DNA of 6,817 bases from Pseudomonadota bacterium (lineage in GTDB: Bacteria > Pseudomonadota > Gammaproteobacteria > Burkholderiales > Burkholderiaceae_D), in assembly GCA_018241865.1 (NCBI GenBank), contig JAFECY010000005.1, positions 1 through 6,817 on the forward strand. Direction: 5' to 3'. The notes below the pieces were generated by a model. The model was not told the DNA's origin and did not search any database. It saw only the letters and a program-made list of their open reading frames with translations. Below are positions 1 to 6,703 of this stretch, piece after piece. The translations under genes and the position numbers were made by a program. Position 1 is the first letter of the stretch. Each line of letters begins with the position of its first letter.

Positions 1-479
1 AGACCGTTGGCGCCGCAGGTGCTGCTCCAGACATTCCACGGATACCAGCCACAAGAATTCAGGCCATGCTGTGCGCCAGCGACGCCGACGAAGGTATTGA
101 CCTTGCTCGAATAAGCCAGTTCATTGATGGCTTTCATCGCCAGCGTCACGCCCATCGAATGGCCGATGACGTCGATCTTGCCGGTGCAGGAAGCAGCCAG
201 CGCGGATTTCAGCGCATTTTTGACCACGGTGGTATTGGTGCTGTTGTGATCGTTACAAGCAGCGCAAATCTTGGAACCCCAGCTCGGACGGAACAATTGC
301 GAATCGGTGTAGCCGCGGCTTTTCAGCGTGGCGACGGTGTTGTCCCAGCTCGACGGGTAAGCCATATTGCCGTGAACCATCACGATATTGTCCAAGCAGG
401 CGGCTTGCGCGGCGATGACGCTCAGGGTCAGGGCAGCGGCCGTAATCAGGCGGCGCAGGGAAAATGCGGTTGCAAACAT
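1..479 (-). CDS. Secreted alpha/beta-hydrolase lipase or esterase, 5' part only (cut by left edge)
   Basis: The reverse strand reads open from an ATG at 479 to the window edge, giving about 160 residues. A GAGGAG ribosome site lies 7 bases upstream (complement of 488-493) and fixes the start. Residues 1-26 form a signal peptide: a short Arg-containing n-region, a hydrophobic core, then AQA before a likely cleavage at 26/27, so the enzyme is probably exported. The mature part begins with a core strand ending in VMVHGN (residues 33-38), the oxyanion-hole HG of lipases. It also carries GHSMG at 106-110, the nucleophile elbow with Ser108 as predicted catalytic serine. The catalytic Asp and His would lie in the missing part. 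Cysteines at 28, 72, 75, 98, 143 and 155 suggest disulfides, as in exported enzymes. The overall pattern resembles bacterial lipases of the Lipase_2/EstA type that act on acyl-glycerol esters. The substrate cannot be told from the sequence. It is transcribed divergently from the diguanylate cyclase gene. Confidence 0.85.
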   Translation of the reverse strand, partial: MFATAFSLRRLITAAALTLSVIAAQAACLDNIVMVHGNMAYPSSWDNTVATLKSRGYTDSQLFRPSWGSKICAACNDHNSTNTTVVKNALKSALAASCTGKIDVIGHSMGVTLAMKAINELAYSSKVNTFVGVAGAQHGLNSCGWYPWNVWSSTCGANG

Positions 480-821
480 GTGTCTATCTCCTCGGTTTGA
501 TATGTCAGACATGGCATTCCCCTTTTTCTTGTCGTGCCGAGGGTGGAGTCCATCCGGTATTACGCGTTATTCGCAGCGCAAACAACGTATTCTGCTTACG
601 CGGTCTGCCCGCGTTTTGGTGTGGACGAACTGTAAAGGGAAGCACCCTCGATCGCCAACTATCTGTTCGGAGAGGGGGGTGTCTGGTGCTTGTCGGCAAG
701 ACTGCATGCCCACTGCCTCGGCGGAAATGTGCGGTTTTGTTACGTGGCACGAACCGCTGATTCACGCGACGCGCGCGCATCGTCTATGACGCCCATGAAG
801 ATTTGTTAAATCCGCGTGTAT

Positions 822-850
822 AGATGATTTTTTGTCACGCAAAACCATCT
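822..850. promoter_or_regulatory. Inverted repeat, possible operator over the cyclase promoter
   Basis: The 10-base arm AGATGATTTT (822-831) is matched by AAAACCATCT (841-850), whose complement AGATGGTTTT is identical at 9 of 10 positions. The arms are separated by 9 bases, so half-site centres are 19 bases apart, close to two helical turns. The central spacer contains TTGTCA, the candidate -35 box. A further pair, TGTATAG (817-823) and CTATACA (856-862), flanks it, and the right member overlaps the candidate -10. This geometry fits a dimeric repressor site, but the link to any regulator is inference. The A/T-rich arms could also be chance. Confidence 0.35.
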
Positions 851-862
851 TTTCGCTATACA
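832..862 (+). promoter_or_regulatory. Candidate sigma-70 promoter of the diguanylate cyclase gene
   Basis: TTGTCA (832-837, five of six matches to TTGACA) is followed after 19 bases by TATACA (857-862, four of six matches to TATAAT). The spacer is two bases longer than ideal. Transcription would begin near 869, leaving a leader of about 30 bases before the ATG at 901. If correct, it rules out the longer reading of the gene from the TTG at 832, which would lie inside the -35 box. Confidence 0.35.
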
Positions 863-900
863 GTAGCACTACCGAAAGTCAATCAGCGCAAGGCCGTCCG

Positions 901-1998
901 ATGCATACAGCAAGCACGCAGGGAGAAGCGAGTCAGCACACGCTCCGGCAGCACTACGAAACCATCGAGCAGCGCCGCCGCAATATCTTGGTGTATTTGG
1001 GCAATGGCGTAGGCGGCGCGTTCATGCTGGTGTTCGGCGTGCTGGCCATTCGTGCCGGTCGCGGCGATCTGGCGATGTTTACGATGCCGCATGTGTTGGT
1101 CGGGCTCGGCAATATCGTGCTGTACCGATTAACGCTCAACAAAAACGTGGCCGACATCGGCATCGCCTACATCATCCTAGCCGTATTCACTTTCCTGATC
1201 GCCAAGGGCGGCGTGGCCAACAGCGGACCGCTATGGGGATTCCCGATGATCGTCGCCGCAATTGCGTTGATGGGCGTGCGGCGCGGATTGATGGTGGTGA
1301 CGCTGATGTTCGTGGTCATGGTCGTGGCTTTTTGGGTGCCCATGCCGGAATTTCAACTGGCCCACTATTCCACCGAATTCAAAATCCGCATCGTCGCCAG
1401 CTTCGGCGCGGTGGCGCTGTTCACGGCGCTGCATGAATATTCGGCGGCGGACAATCAACAAGCACTGCTGGAAGTCAGCGAACAACTCGATCGCCTGTCG
1501 CGCACCGACGCGCTGACCGGCTTGCCGAACCGCCGCCACATGCGCGAGCAACTGGAAGCCGAAGCCAGCCGTCAGATGCGGCACGGTCATCCCTACTCGC
1601 TGCTGTTCGGCGACATCGACGACTTCAAGCAAATCAACGACACCCACGGCCACCATGCGGGCGATGAAGTGCTGACGGCCATCGGCAAAACCTTGCGTTC
1701 GCACCTGCGCGCGCACGATGCGGTCAGCCGCTGGGGCGGTGAGGAATTTCTGGTGCTGCTGCCGGAAACCAATGCGGTGCTGGCGCGGGAAGTGGCGGAA
1801 AAATTGCGGATCGAAATTGCGACGCTGGATTTCCGCATCGCCGGCCAAGCCTTGCCGTTGACCATGAGCTTCGGCGTACATACCGCCGACAGCCACGGTC
1901 GCATCGACAGCTTCATCGACTGCGCCGACCAGAACCTGTATCAAGCCAAGCGCAACGGCAAGAATCAGGTGGTCGCCGGCGTCAGTGCATCGACATGA
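901..1998 (+). CDS. Membrane-anchored diguanylate cyclase (GGDEF domain)
   Basis: Predicted to join two GTP into cyclic di-GMP, the second messenger for biofilm and motility control. The 365-residue protein has a soluble N-terminus, about six membrane segments (roughly 30-50, 60-78, 84-101, 110-124, 129-147, 162-177), and a short amphipathic linker (about 180-200) leading to a cytoplasmic GGDEF domain (200-360). Key motifs are intact: metal-binding DIDDFK at 238-243, the GTP-contacting NDTHGHHAGDE region at 246-256, and the signature GGEEF at 279-283. RAHD at 270-273, five residues before the signature, matches the RxxD inhibitory site, so product inhibition is expected. The membrane part includes NSGPLW (107-112), seen in other multi-pass cyclases. 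Its signal is unknown and I see no standard sensor domain. The open frame extends back to a TTG at 832. I chose ATG 901 because a modest AAGG lies 7 bases upstream (890-893) and the candidate promoter overlaps the longer version. There is no EAL domain. The gene ends 26 bases from the convergent His-rich gene. Confidence 0.92.
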   Translation: MHTASTQGEASQHTLRQHYETIEQRRRNILVYLGNGVGGAFMLVFGVLAIRAGRGDLAMFTMPHVLVGLGNIVLYRLTLNKNVADIGIAYIILAVFTFLIAKGGVANSGPLWGFPMIVAAIALMGVRRGLMVVTLMFVVMVVAFWVPMPEFQLAHYSTEFKIRIVASFGAVALFTALHEYSAADNQQALLEVSEQLDRLSRTDALTGLPNRRHMREQLEAEASRQMRHGHPYSLLFGDIDDFKQINDTHGHHAGDEVLTAIGKTLRSHLRAHDAVSRWGGEEFLVLLPETNAVLAREVAEKLRIEIATLDFRIAGQALPLTMSFGVHTADSHGRIDSFIDCADQNLYQAKRNGKNQVVAGVSAST

Positions 1999-2024
1999 AT
2001 TGAGCGCGTCGCGCGGCGGTGGCC

Positions 2025-2471
2025 TCAGTCATCGTCGTCGTGGTGTTTGTGATGTTTGTCATGTCCATAGCCATGACCCTTGCCATGCTTGCCGTGGCCA
2101 TTCCCCTGATCGCCCTGACTGTTTTCATGGTCGTAACCGTGCCGGGGCGGTCGGTAGCCGCGCTCATACTCGGCCGTCTTGACGAAATACACCGGACGAC
2201 CGCAGGCATTGTATTGGCGGCAGTGCTTGCTCCAGTGCTTGGCATGGCCGGGCGGCACGTTCAGGTAGATCGGCGTCATCGGCTGCGGTTGCGGCACGAC
2301 CAGCACCGGCTGCGCGTACACCAGCGGCGGCGGCGCAGTGCCGACATTCACCTGGCCATAGACGCCGGGTTTGATCTGACCGGACACGGTGACACCGACG
2401 TCAACAGCATGCGCCGAGGCGGCCGCCAGCAAAAGACCCGACAAGGCAATACTTTTGATGATGGAGTGCAT
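2025..2471 (-). CDS. Small secreted protein with His/Gly/Asp-rich tail, function unknown
   Basis: This 148-residue protein starts at an ATG with a strong AAGGAG site 5 bases upstream (complement of 2477-2482). Residues 1-22 are a clear signal peptide ending AHA, so it should reach the periplasm or outside. The mature N-terminus (23-44) is a beta-type stretch with VSGQIKPGVYGQV. A Pro/Gln-rich segment follows (47-67), then a short conserved-looking module (68-97) with PPGHAKHW and Cys84 and Cys90, which could form a disulfide. The tail from 111 on is low-complexity, with ten histidines, many Gly and Lys, and a terminal run of four Asp. Such tails often bind Ni, Cu or Zn, but that is inference. 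The body resembles hypothetical exported proteins I recall from Burkholderiales. I do not know a function. It is probably the third gene of the patatin operon, 32 bases after the decarboxylase. Confidence 0.8.
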   Translation of the reverse strand: MHSIIKSIALSGLLLAAASAHAVDVGVTVSGQIKPGVYGQVNVGTAPPPLVYAQPVLVVPQPQPMTPIYLNVPPGHAKHWSKHCRQYNACGRPVYFVKTAEYERGYRPPRHGYDHENSQGDQGNGHGKHGKGHGYGHDKHHKHHDDDD

Positions 2472-2503
2472 ATTTACTCCTTGGTTGATTGGATGTTACG
2501 CAA

Positions 2504-3256
2504 TTATTTTGGCACGTTGGGTGCGAGGTAATCAAAAGCGATCGTCCCGAGAGGCAGCGTCAAGTCTGCAATGATATGCACCGTTGACAGCACCTCCAGC
2601 ACCGGCAAATCGGCAACCGGGGCAAGGGCGTGATCGTGCAGATCCAGTGCCCCCGGCCCGCTCCAAGCGCCTTTGACCGTGATGTCGGTCATGCTGTAGC
2701 GAACCAGCTCGCAGATACGCGGACTGCCATCGACATGCGGAATGATCTTGAGTAAAAAATTGGGCGCTTCCATGGCTGCCTTGATGGCGGCATGATCCAG
2801 CACCTTGTGCTTGAAACCCATCGTGCCCGTCGCTATGCGGAAATCGCTATAGTCCAGCGTGCCCATCAAGGTGTCCTTGTGCGCGCGCAATTCCGGTTCG
2901 CCGTATTTTTTCGGGAAACCCCAAATCTCGCGCCCGCCGGCAATCGGCGGATGATCGTTCAGATACATGCTATGCACATAGCTGCCGGGAACGCCGTCTA
3001 GCGTGACTGGAATGACTTGGCCCGATTCGCAATAATGACCAAAGCCGGTCGAGTCAGGCATGTTGATGAATTCAAACTTGACGACAGGCTCGGCCAGTTT
3101 CAGCGGCGCAGGGATGATTTTTTCAAGGATGTCTGGATCGGTGCGATAAGTCAGAATCAGGTATTCACGATCGACAAAACGATAAGGGCCCGGAGGAAAT
3201 GCGGGGTTGTAGATCGGCATTGCAAAGGCATTGCGGCGAACTTCATCTTCAGTCAT
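2504..3256 (-). CDS. adc: Acetoacetate decarboxylase
   Basis: Predicted cytoplasmic enzyme converting acetoacetate to acetone and CO2 through a Schiff base. The 250-residue length is normal for the family. The active-site segment [10 protein letters not shown] ends at residue 117: Lys116 corresponds to the Schiff-base lysine (Lys115 of the Clostridium acetobutylicum enzyme), and Lys117 to the neighbour that lowers its pKa. Glu77 and Arg30 fall at the places of catalytic Glu76 and Arg29, a constant offset of one. The N-terminal VRRNAFAMP and PPGPYRF are also family-like. The ATG at 3256 is preceded by AGGGA about 8 bases upstream. It lies 45 bases after the patatin gene and 32 before the His-rich gene on the same strand, with no convincing terminator in either gap, so co-transcription is likely. 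Some family members use other beta-keto acids or do other chemistry, but the conserved lysine pair and Glu favour true decarboxylase activity. Confidence 0.93.
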   Translation of the reverse strand: MTEDEVRRNAFAMPIYNPAFPPGPYRFVDREYLILTYRTDPDILEKIIPAPLKLAEPVVKFEFINMPDSTGFGHYCESGQVIPVTLDGVPGSYVHSMYLNDHPPIAGGREIWGFPKKYGEPELRAHKDTLMGTLDYSDFRIATGTMGFKHKVLDHAAIKAAMEAPNFLLKIIPHVDGSPRICELVRYSMTDITVKGAWSGPGALDLHDHALAPVADLPVLEVLSTVHIIADLTLPLGTIAFDYLAPNVPK

Positions 3257-3301
3257 GGCGAATTCCCTAGGAAGTGAAATACAAAAATAGAAGCCGTGGC
3301 C

Positions 3302-4411
3302 TCAAGCACCCCGCTCTTGCGGCAACTCATGAATAATCAATCCGGCATGTTCCGGCAAAGGCTGCAGCCATGCGGCGTGTTGCAAGGCACGCTGAGCATC
3401 GGCAAGACCCATCTGCCAGCGTTTCTCGACTGTGGCGGCGCTGAAATCTATGTCCTTGAAATAATGATCGTCCGGCAACGCCTTCATGATGAGGTGCACC
3501 ACGTTGATCGTGTGATCGCTGCCCAGCTTGACGAGCGATTGCAGCTTTTTGCGGTCCGCCGCTGGCACGTGTTCGCCCAGCACCCGAATCGCATGCTGCA
3601 GATTGCGTATGGTGCGGCGAATCGCCAACTGGTCTTTCGAGCGGCTGGCATATTGGATGTTTTTAAAGCGCGCCAAGGCCTCTGCCATGGATGTCGGCCT
3701 GGCTTCGGTGGGATCCCACAGATCCACCATGAAGCACAGGGCATCGTGTTTCTCGCCTTCTTCCAGAAATACTTCAAGCGGACTATTGGAGTAGATGCCG
3801 CCATCCCAATACATTTTTCCTTCGATTTCAATTGCGGGAAAACCGGGCGGAAGCGCGCCGCTTGCCATGATGTGTTCCGGCAGAATGGTTTGTTTTTTGT
3901 TGTCGAAAACCCGGTTTCGCCCGGAGTCGAGATCAACCGCGCAAACGCTGATCCGCATGGGGCCATCGTTGAGATAATCGAAGTCGATGTATTTTTCCAG
4001 TGTCGATTTCAGAGGTGAGGTGTCGTAAAAACTGTTTTGCGCCAAGGGGACTTTGGCGTTCATATCCCAGATCAAACCCGCTCTCGGCTTGAAGAAACCA
4101 TCGACGCCTTGCATCAGGGTTCCCATCGTATTCATCGAGGCAGACACGTTCATCCACGGCAGGTGTTGTTCCCACAACTGCATGCCCTGCATGGGTTGGG
4201 GTGCCAGACTGCTCCAAAATTCTTTAAGCTTGGAGATGCGGTGCTGCGGCTGATTGCCGGCGATGAGCGCGGCATTGATTGCGCCGATGGAGGTGCCGAT
4301 TATCCAGTCCAGGCTAAAGTCATGTTGCGCCAATTGTTCATAGACGCCTGCTTGATAAGCGCCGAGTGCGCCCCCGCCTTGAAGAATAAGAACCTGGATT
4401 TGCTGTGACAT
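3302..4411 (-). CDS. Patatin-like phospholipase, DUF3734 type
   Basis: A 369-residue Ser-Asp dyad acyl hydrolase, predicted to cleave acyl esters such as phospholipids. The patatin domain spans about 7-209. It has the oxyanion-hole GGGALG at 12-17, the nucleophile elbow GTSIG at 39-43 (Ser41), and the DGG motif at 203-205 (Asp203). The C-terminal part (about 260-350) carries the pattern with DHTINVVHLI and KDIDFS that I associate with DUF3734. No signal peptide or membrane segment is visible, so it is probably cytoplasmic or peripheral to the membrane or to storage granules. The ATG at 4411 follows an AGGAAAGG site. It is first of three tightly packed minus-strand genes. From memory, patatins of this type often sit beside acetoacetate decarboxylase and 3-hydroxybutyrate dehydrogenase genes, which suggests a link to polyhydroxybutyrate or ketone-body metabolism. 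The exact substrate is unknown. Confidence 0.92.
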   Translation of the reverse strand: MSQQIQVLILQGGGALGAYQAGVYEQLAQHDFSLDWIIGTSIGAINAALIAGNQPQHRISKLKEFWSSLAPQPMQGMQLWEQHLPWMNVSASMNTMGTLMQGVDGFFKPRAGLIWDMNAKVPLAQNSFYDTSPLKSTLEKYIDFDYLNDGPMRISVCAVDLDSGRNRVFDNKKQTILPEHIMASGALPPGFPAIEIEGKMYWDGGIYSNSPLEVFLEEGEKHDALCFMVDLWDPTEARPTSMAEALARFKNIQYASRSKDQLAIRRTIRNLQHAIRVLGEHVPAADRKKLQSLVKLGSDHTINVVHLIMKALPDDHYFKDIDFSAATVEKRWQMGLADAQRALQHAAWLQPLPEHAGLIIHELPQERGA

Positions 4412-4481
4412 ATTGCCTTTCCTGATGCTTGCGCTGGAGATTGCTTGGTATGGGCGGACGGGATTTCACATAGCTGCCGAT

Positions 4482-4522
4482 ATTCTAATTTGGCGCAGCA
4501 AAATCTTGTGAAACAAATTGTT
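4482..4522 (-). promoter_or_regulatory. Candidate promoter region of the patatin operon
   Basis: On the minus strand TAGAAT (complement of 4482-4487) matches the -10 consensus at five of six bases. It lies about 70 bases before the patatin ATG. No good -35 box stands at the right distance; the best nearby TTGTTT is 23 bases upstream. A palindrome AACAA-A-TTGTT (4512-4522) lies just upstream of where the -35 should be. A weak -35 with an adjacent palindrome is a usual arrangement for an activator-dependent promoter, but here that is inference. Confidence 0.35.
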
Positions 4523-4554
4523 AGCGGCCTGCGCCATGATTTTCCAACAACTCG

Positions 4555-6603
4555 TCAGGCTGCTTTCGGTTTTTGCAGCAAGGCCTTCAAATTCGCCAAG
4601 CGGTTTTGCGGCGTGATGATTTCATCTTCGGTCGGCACGGCATCGCCTTCATCCAGTTTCATTTCCTTGATGAAGCGCGACACATCGCAATGCACCGTGT
4701 CGCGTGCGCGCTTGCGCTTCTTGCACCAGGTGATGTGCAGGCTGCGCTGGGCGCGGGTGATGCCGACGTACATCAAGCGGCGTTCTTCCTCAATACGTGC
4801 GGCCAGCGTCTCGACCGGCGCGTCGGGGTCGCCCTTGTGCGGCAGGATGCCCTCCTCCACGCCGACCAGAAAAACGTGCGGATATTCCAGCCCTTTCGAG
4901 GCATGCAGGGTGGACATGCGCACCGCGTCGGGTTCTTGGTCGCGGCCTTCGAGCATGGTCATCAGCGCCACCATTTGCGTCAATTCGAGCAAGCTCTTTT
5001 CAGGGTCGGCGCCATCCTTGCCGCCCTTGCCTTTTTCTTTCAGCCAGGTGGTGAAGTCGAGCACGTTCTGCCACTTGTTCTGCGCTTGGCGCTCGTCGAA
5101 GGCGTCGTACAAATACGCTTCGTAATGGATTTCCTTCATCATCTCGTCCAGCAGCGCGCCGGCATCTTCGCCGCGTTTCGATGCGCGCGCTTCGAGCTGG
5201 TTGATGAAGTTACAGAAGTCGCGCAAAGGTACGAGCTGGCGCTCGGCCAGCTTCGATTCGATGCCGCCTTTGAACACCGCCTCGAACAGCGAGCATTGCC
5301 ACTGCCCGGCGAATGCGCCGAGCGTTTCCAGCGTCGCCTGACCGACGCCGCGCTTGGGCGTGGTGACGGCGCGGATGAAAGCCGGGTCGTCGTCGCCATT
5401 GGCCACCAGCCGCAGATAGCTGACGATATCCTTGATCTCGGCGCGATCGAAAAAACTCTGACCGCCGGAAATCGCGTACGGGATGCGCTCCTTGCGCAAG
5501 GCCTGCTCGATCACGCGCGCTTGGTGATTGCCGCGATACAGGATGGCGTAATCGGAAAACTTCGCGCGCCGCTCGAACTTGTGCACCGACAGCATCATCG
5601 TCACTTGCTCGGCTTCCTGTTCGTCATCCTGCATGCCGAGCACCTTGATCGGGTCGCCCAAGCCATGTTCCGACCACAGCGCTTTCTCGAACAACTTGGT
5701 ATTGTTGGCGATCACCGCATTGGCGGCCTGCAGGATGCGCGTGGTGGAGCGGTAATTCTGTTCCAGCTTGATGACTTTCAGATCGGGGAAATCGACCTGC
5801 AATGTTTTAAGATTCTCGATGGTCGCGCCGCGCCAAGCATAGATCGCCTGATCGTCGTCGCCGACCGCGGTAAACATCGGTTTCTTGCCGAGGCCGGTCA
5901 CCAGCAATTTGACCAACTCGTACTGGCACGTATTGGTGTCCTGGTATTCATCGACCAGCAGATAGCGCAGCTTGCGCTGCCAGCGGTCGCGCACCGCTTC
6001 CTTGTCGCGGAACAGCTCCACCGGCAAGCGGATCAAGTCGTCGAAATCGACCGCCTGATACGCGGACAAAGTGGCGACGTAATTGCGATAGATGCGCGCA
6101 GCCTGCGCTTCGTCTTCGTCGCGCGCATTCTTCAGCGCTTCATCCGGCGAGATCAAACCATTCTTCCACAACGACATCGCGCTCTGGATGCGGCGGATCA
6201 ATTGCTTATCGGTGGTAGCGGACAGATCCTGCACCAGCGAAAAGCAATCGTCGCTATCCATGATGGAAAAGCGGTCCTTCAAACCCAGCTCGGCAGCTTC
6301 GCGCCGCAGGATGTTGACGCCGAGCGAATGGAAAGTAGAAACCGTGAGTTGCTTCGCCTGCTTCGGCTCCTTCAGCAGCTTGGCGATGCGCTCCTGCATT
6401 TCGCTGGCCGCCTTGTTGGTGAAGGTCAGCGCGGCGATATTCTTCGCCTCATAGCCGCATTGCTCGATCAGGTTGGCGATCTTTTGCGTGATGACGCGAG
6501 TCTTGCCCGAACCGGCGCCGGCCAGCACCAGGCAAGGGCCGTCCATATAGTTGACGGCTTCGCGCTGCGGCGGATTCAGACCGAACGGCGGGGAAGAGGA
6601 CAT
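4555..6603 (-). CDS. rep: ATP-dependent DNA helicase Rep
   Basis: Superfamily 1A 3'-to-5' helicase of 682 residues (E. coli Rep is 673) that helps forks pass protein roadblocks and restart. All motifs are visible: Q motif LNPPQREAV (9-17); Walker A AGAGSGKT (28-35); Ia TFTNKAA (60-66); Ib TVSTFHSLG (87-95); II LLVDEYQD (215-222); III VGDDDQAIYAWRGA (247-260); IV LEQNYRST (280-287); V with TLHASKGLE (565-573); VI with YVGITRAQ (612-619). Rep rather than UvrD is favoured by the GDDDQ motif, DYAILYRGNHQ and ISGGQSFF as in E. coli Rep, and by the tail RLANLKALLQ, like the SHLANLKAM end of Rep. The frame stays open upstream to 6780, but I chose the ATG at 6603: the Q motif follows at once, the length fits the family, and the upstream part is Ser/Arg-rich, unlike any helicase, and crosses a likely -10 box. 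No Shine-Dalgarno is obvious. It is probably a single-gene unit. Confidence 0.95.
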   Translation of the reverse strand: MSSSPPFGLNPPQREAVNYMDGPCLVLAGAGSGKTRVITQKIANLIEQCGYEAKNIAALTFTNKAASEMQERIAKLLKEPKQAKQLTVSTFHSLGVNILRREAAELGLKDRFSIMDSDDCFSLVQDLSATTDKQLIRRIQSAMSLWKNGLISPDEALKNARDEDEAQAARIYRNYVATLSAYQAVDFDDLIRLPVELFRDKEAVRDRWQRKLRYLLVDEYQDTNTCQYELVKLLVTGLGKKPMFTAVGDDDQAIYAWRGATIENLKTLQVDFPDLKVIKLEQNYRSTTRILQAANAVIANNTKLFEKALWSEHGLGDPIKVLGMQDDEQEAEQVTMMLSVHKFERRAKFSDYAILYRGNHQARVIEQALRKERIPYAISGGQSFFDRAEIKDIVSYLRLVANGDDDPAFIRAVTTPKRGVGQATLETLGAFAGQWQCSLFEAVFKGGIESKLAERQLVPLRDFCNFINQLEARASKRGEDAGALLDEMMKEIHYEAYLYDAFDERQAQNKWQNVLDFTTWLKEKGKGGKDGADPEKSLLELTQMVALMTMLEGRDQEPDAVRMSTLHASKGLEYPHVFLVGVEEGILPHKGDPDAPVETLAARIEEERRLMYVGITRAQRSLHITWCKKRKRARDTVHCDVSRFIKEMKLDEGDAVPTEDEIITPQNRLANLKALLQKPKAA

Positions 6604-6643
6604 GCGGACAGGCGGAAGAAAAACGGACGAAGGCGAGCGCGCC

Positions 6644-6661
6644 ATTGTAGCAGCGTGCTGC
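6644..6661 (-). promoter_or_regulatory. Candidate rep promoter (-10 box with adjoining palindrome)
   Basis: The minus strand reads TACAAT (complement of 6644-6649), a five-of-six match to TATAAT and a form common in betaproteobacterial promoters. Transcription would start near 6637, giving a leader of about 34 bases before the rep ATG at 6603. No good -35 is seen at 16-18 bases. Directly upstream lies GCAGC-GT-GCTGC (6650-6661), a perfect 5-base-arm palindrome within the promoter spacer. Confidence 0.4.
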
Positions 6662-6703
6662 GACTGCTTGCGCTCTTGGCTACGCGCCACACGCACTAAA
6701 TCG

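Larger units (their letters stand above)
480..900. other. Divergent intergenic region between lipase and cyclase genes
   Basis: About 420 bases separate two divergent starts. Open frames here (for example 505-780 on the minus strand) are Arg- and Pro-rich, lack a ribosome site, and look like no protein I know, so I call no gene. The left end contains the lipase ribosome site. I could not find a convincing lipase promoter: the best spacing match, TTGTTT-17-TAATAC on the minus strand, has a poor -10. Two inverted repeats stand out. One is GCGGTT (731-736) with AACCGC (752-757), enclosing CGTG-G-CACG (743-751). The other is the dyad over the cyclase promoter at 822-850, listed separately. TTACGCG also occurs twice in direct orientation (560-566 and 596-602). 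Confidence 0.6.

Noticed and set aside
66..500. A 144-codon plus-strand open frame at the left edge
   Set aside because: It is antisense to the lipase gene, which has a signal peptide, GHSMG and a ribosome site.
505..780. Possible small genes in the lipase-cyclase gap, on either strand
   Set aside because: They have no ribosome site, Arg/Pro-rich composition, and overlap one another in several frames as non-coding GC-rich DNA does.
1231..1944. A 237-codon minus-strand open frame opposite the cyclase gene
   Set aside because: It is a His/Gln/Arg-rich mirror translation of the GGDEF coding region, without recognisable motifs.
2004..2014. GCGC-GTC-GCGC hairpin between the convergent cyclase and His-rich genes as a two-way terminator
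   Set aside because: The stem is only four pairs with a three-base loop, and no T-run follows on either strand.
3296..4018. A 240-codon plus-strand open frame opposite the patatin gene
   Set aside because: It is a mirror of a gene with intact catalytic motifs, and its translation shows no family features.
4506..4523. Resemblance to a lac operator (TTGTGA followed by TTGTTA)
   Set aside because: The match is partial, spacing differs, and no LacI-type regulator or sugar gene is present.
4573..6699. A 708-codon plus-strand open frame opposite rep
   Set aside because: Its codons are exactly in register with rep codons, so a stop would need TTA, CTA or TCA in rep, which are rare in this codon usage. 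The translation resembles no protein, and rep has every helicase motif.
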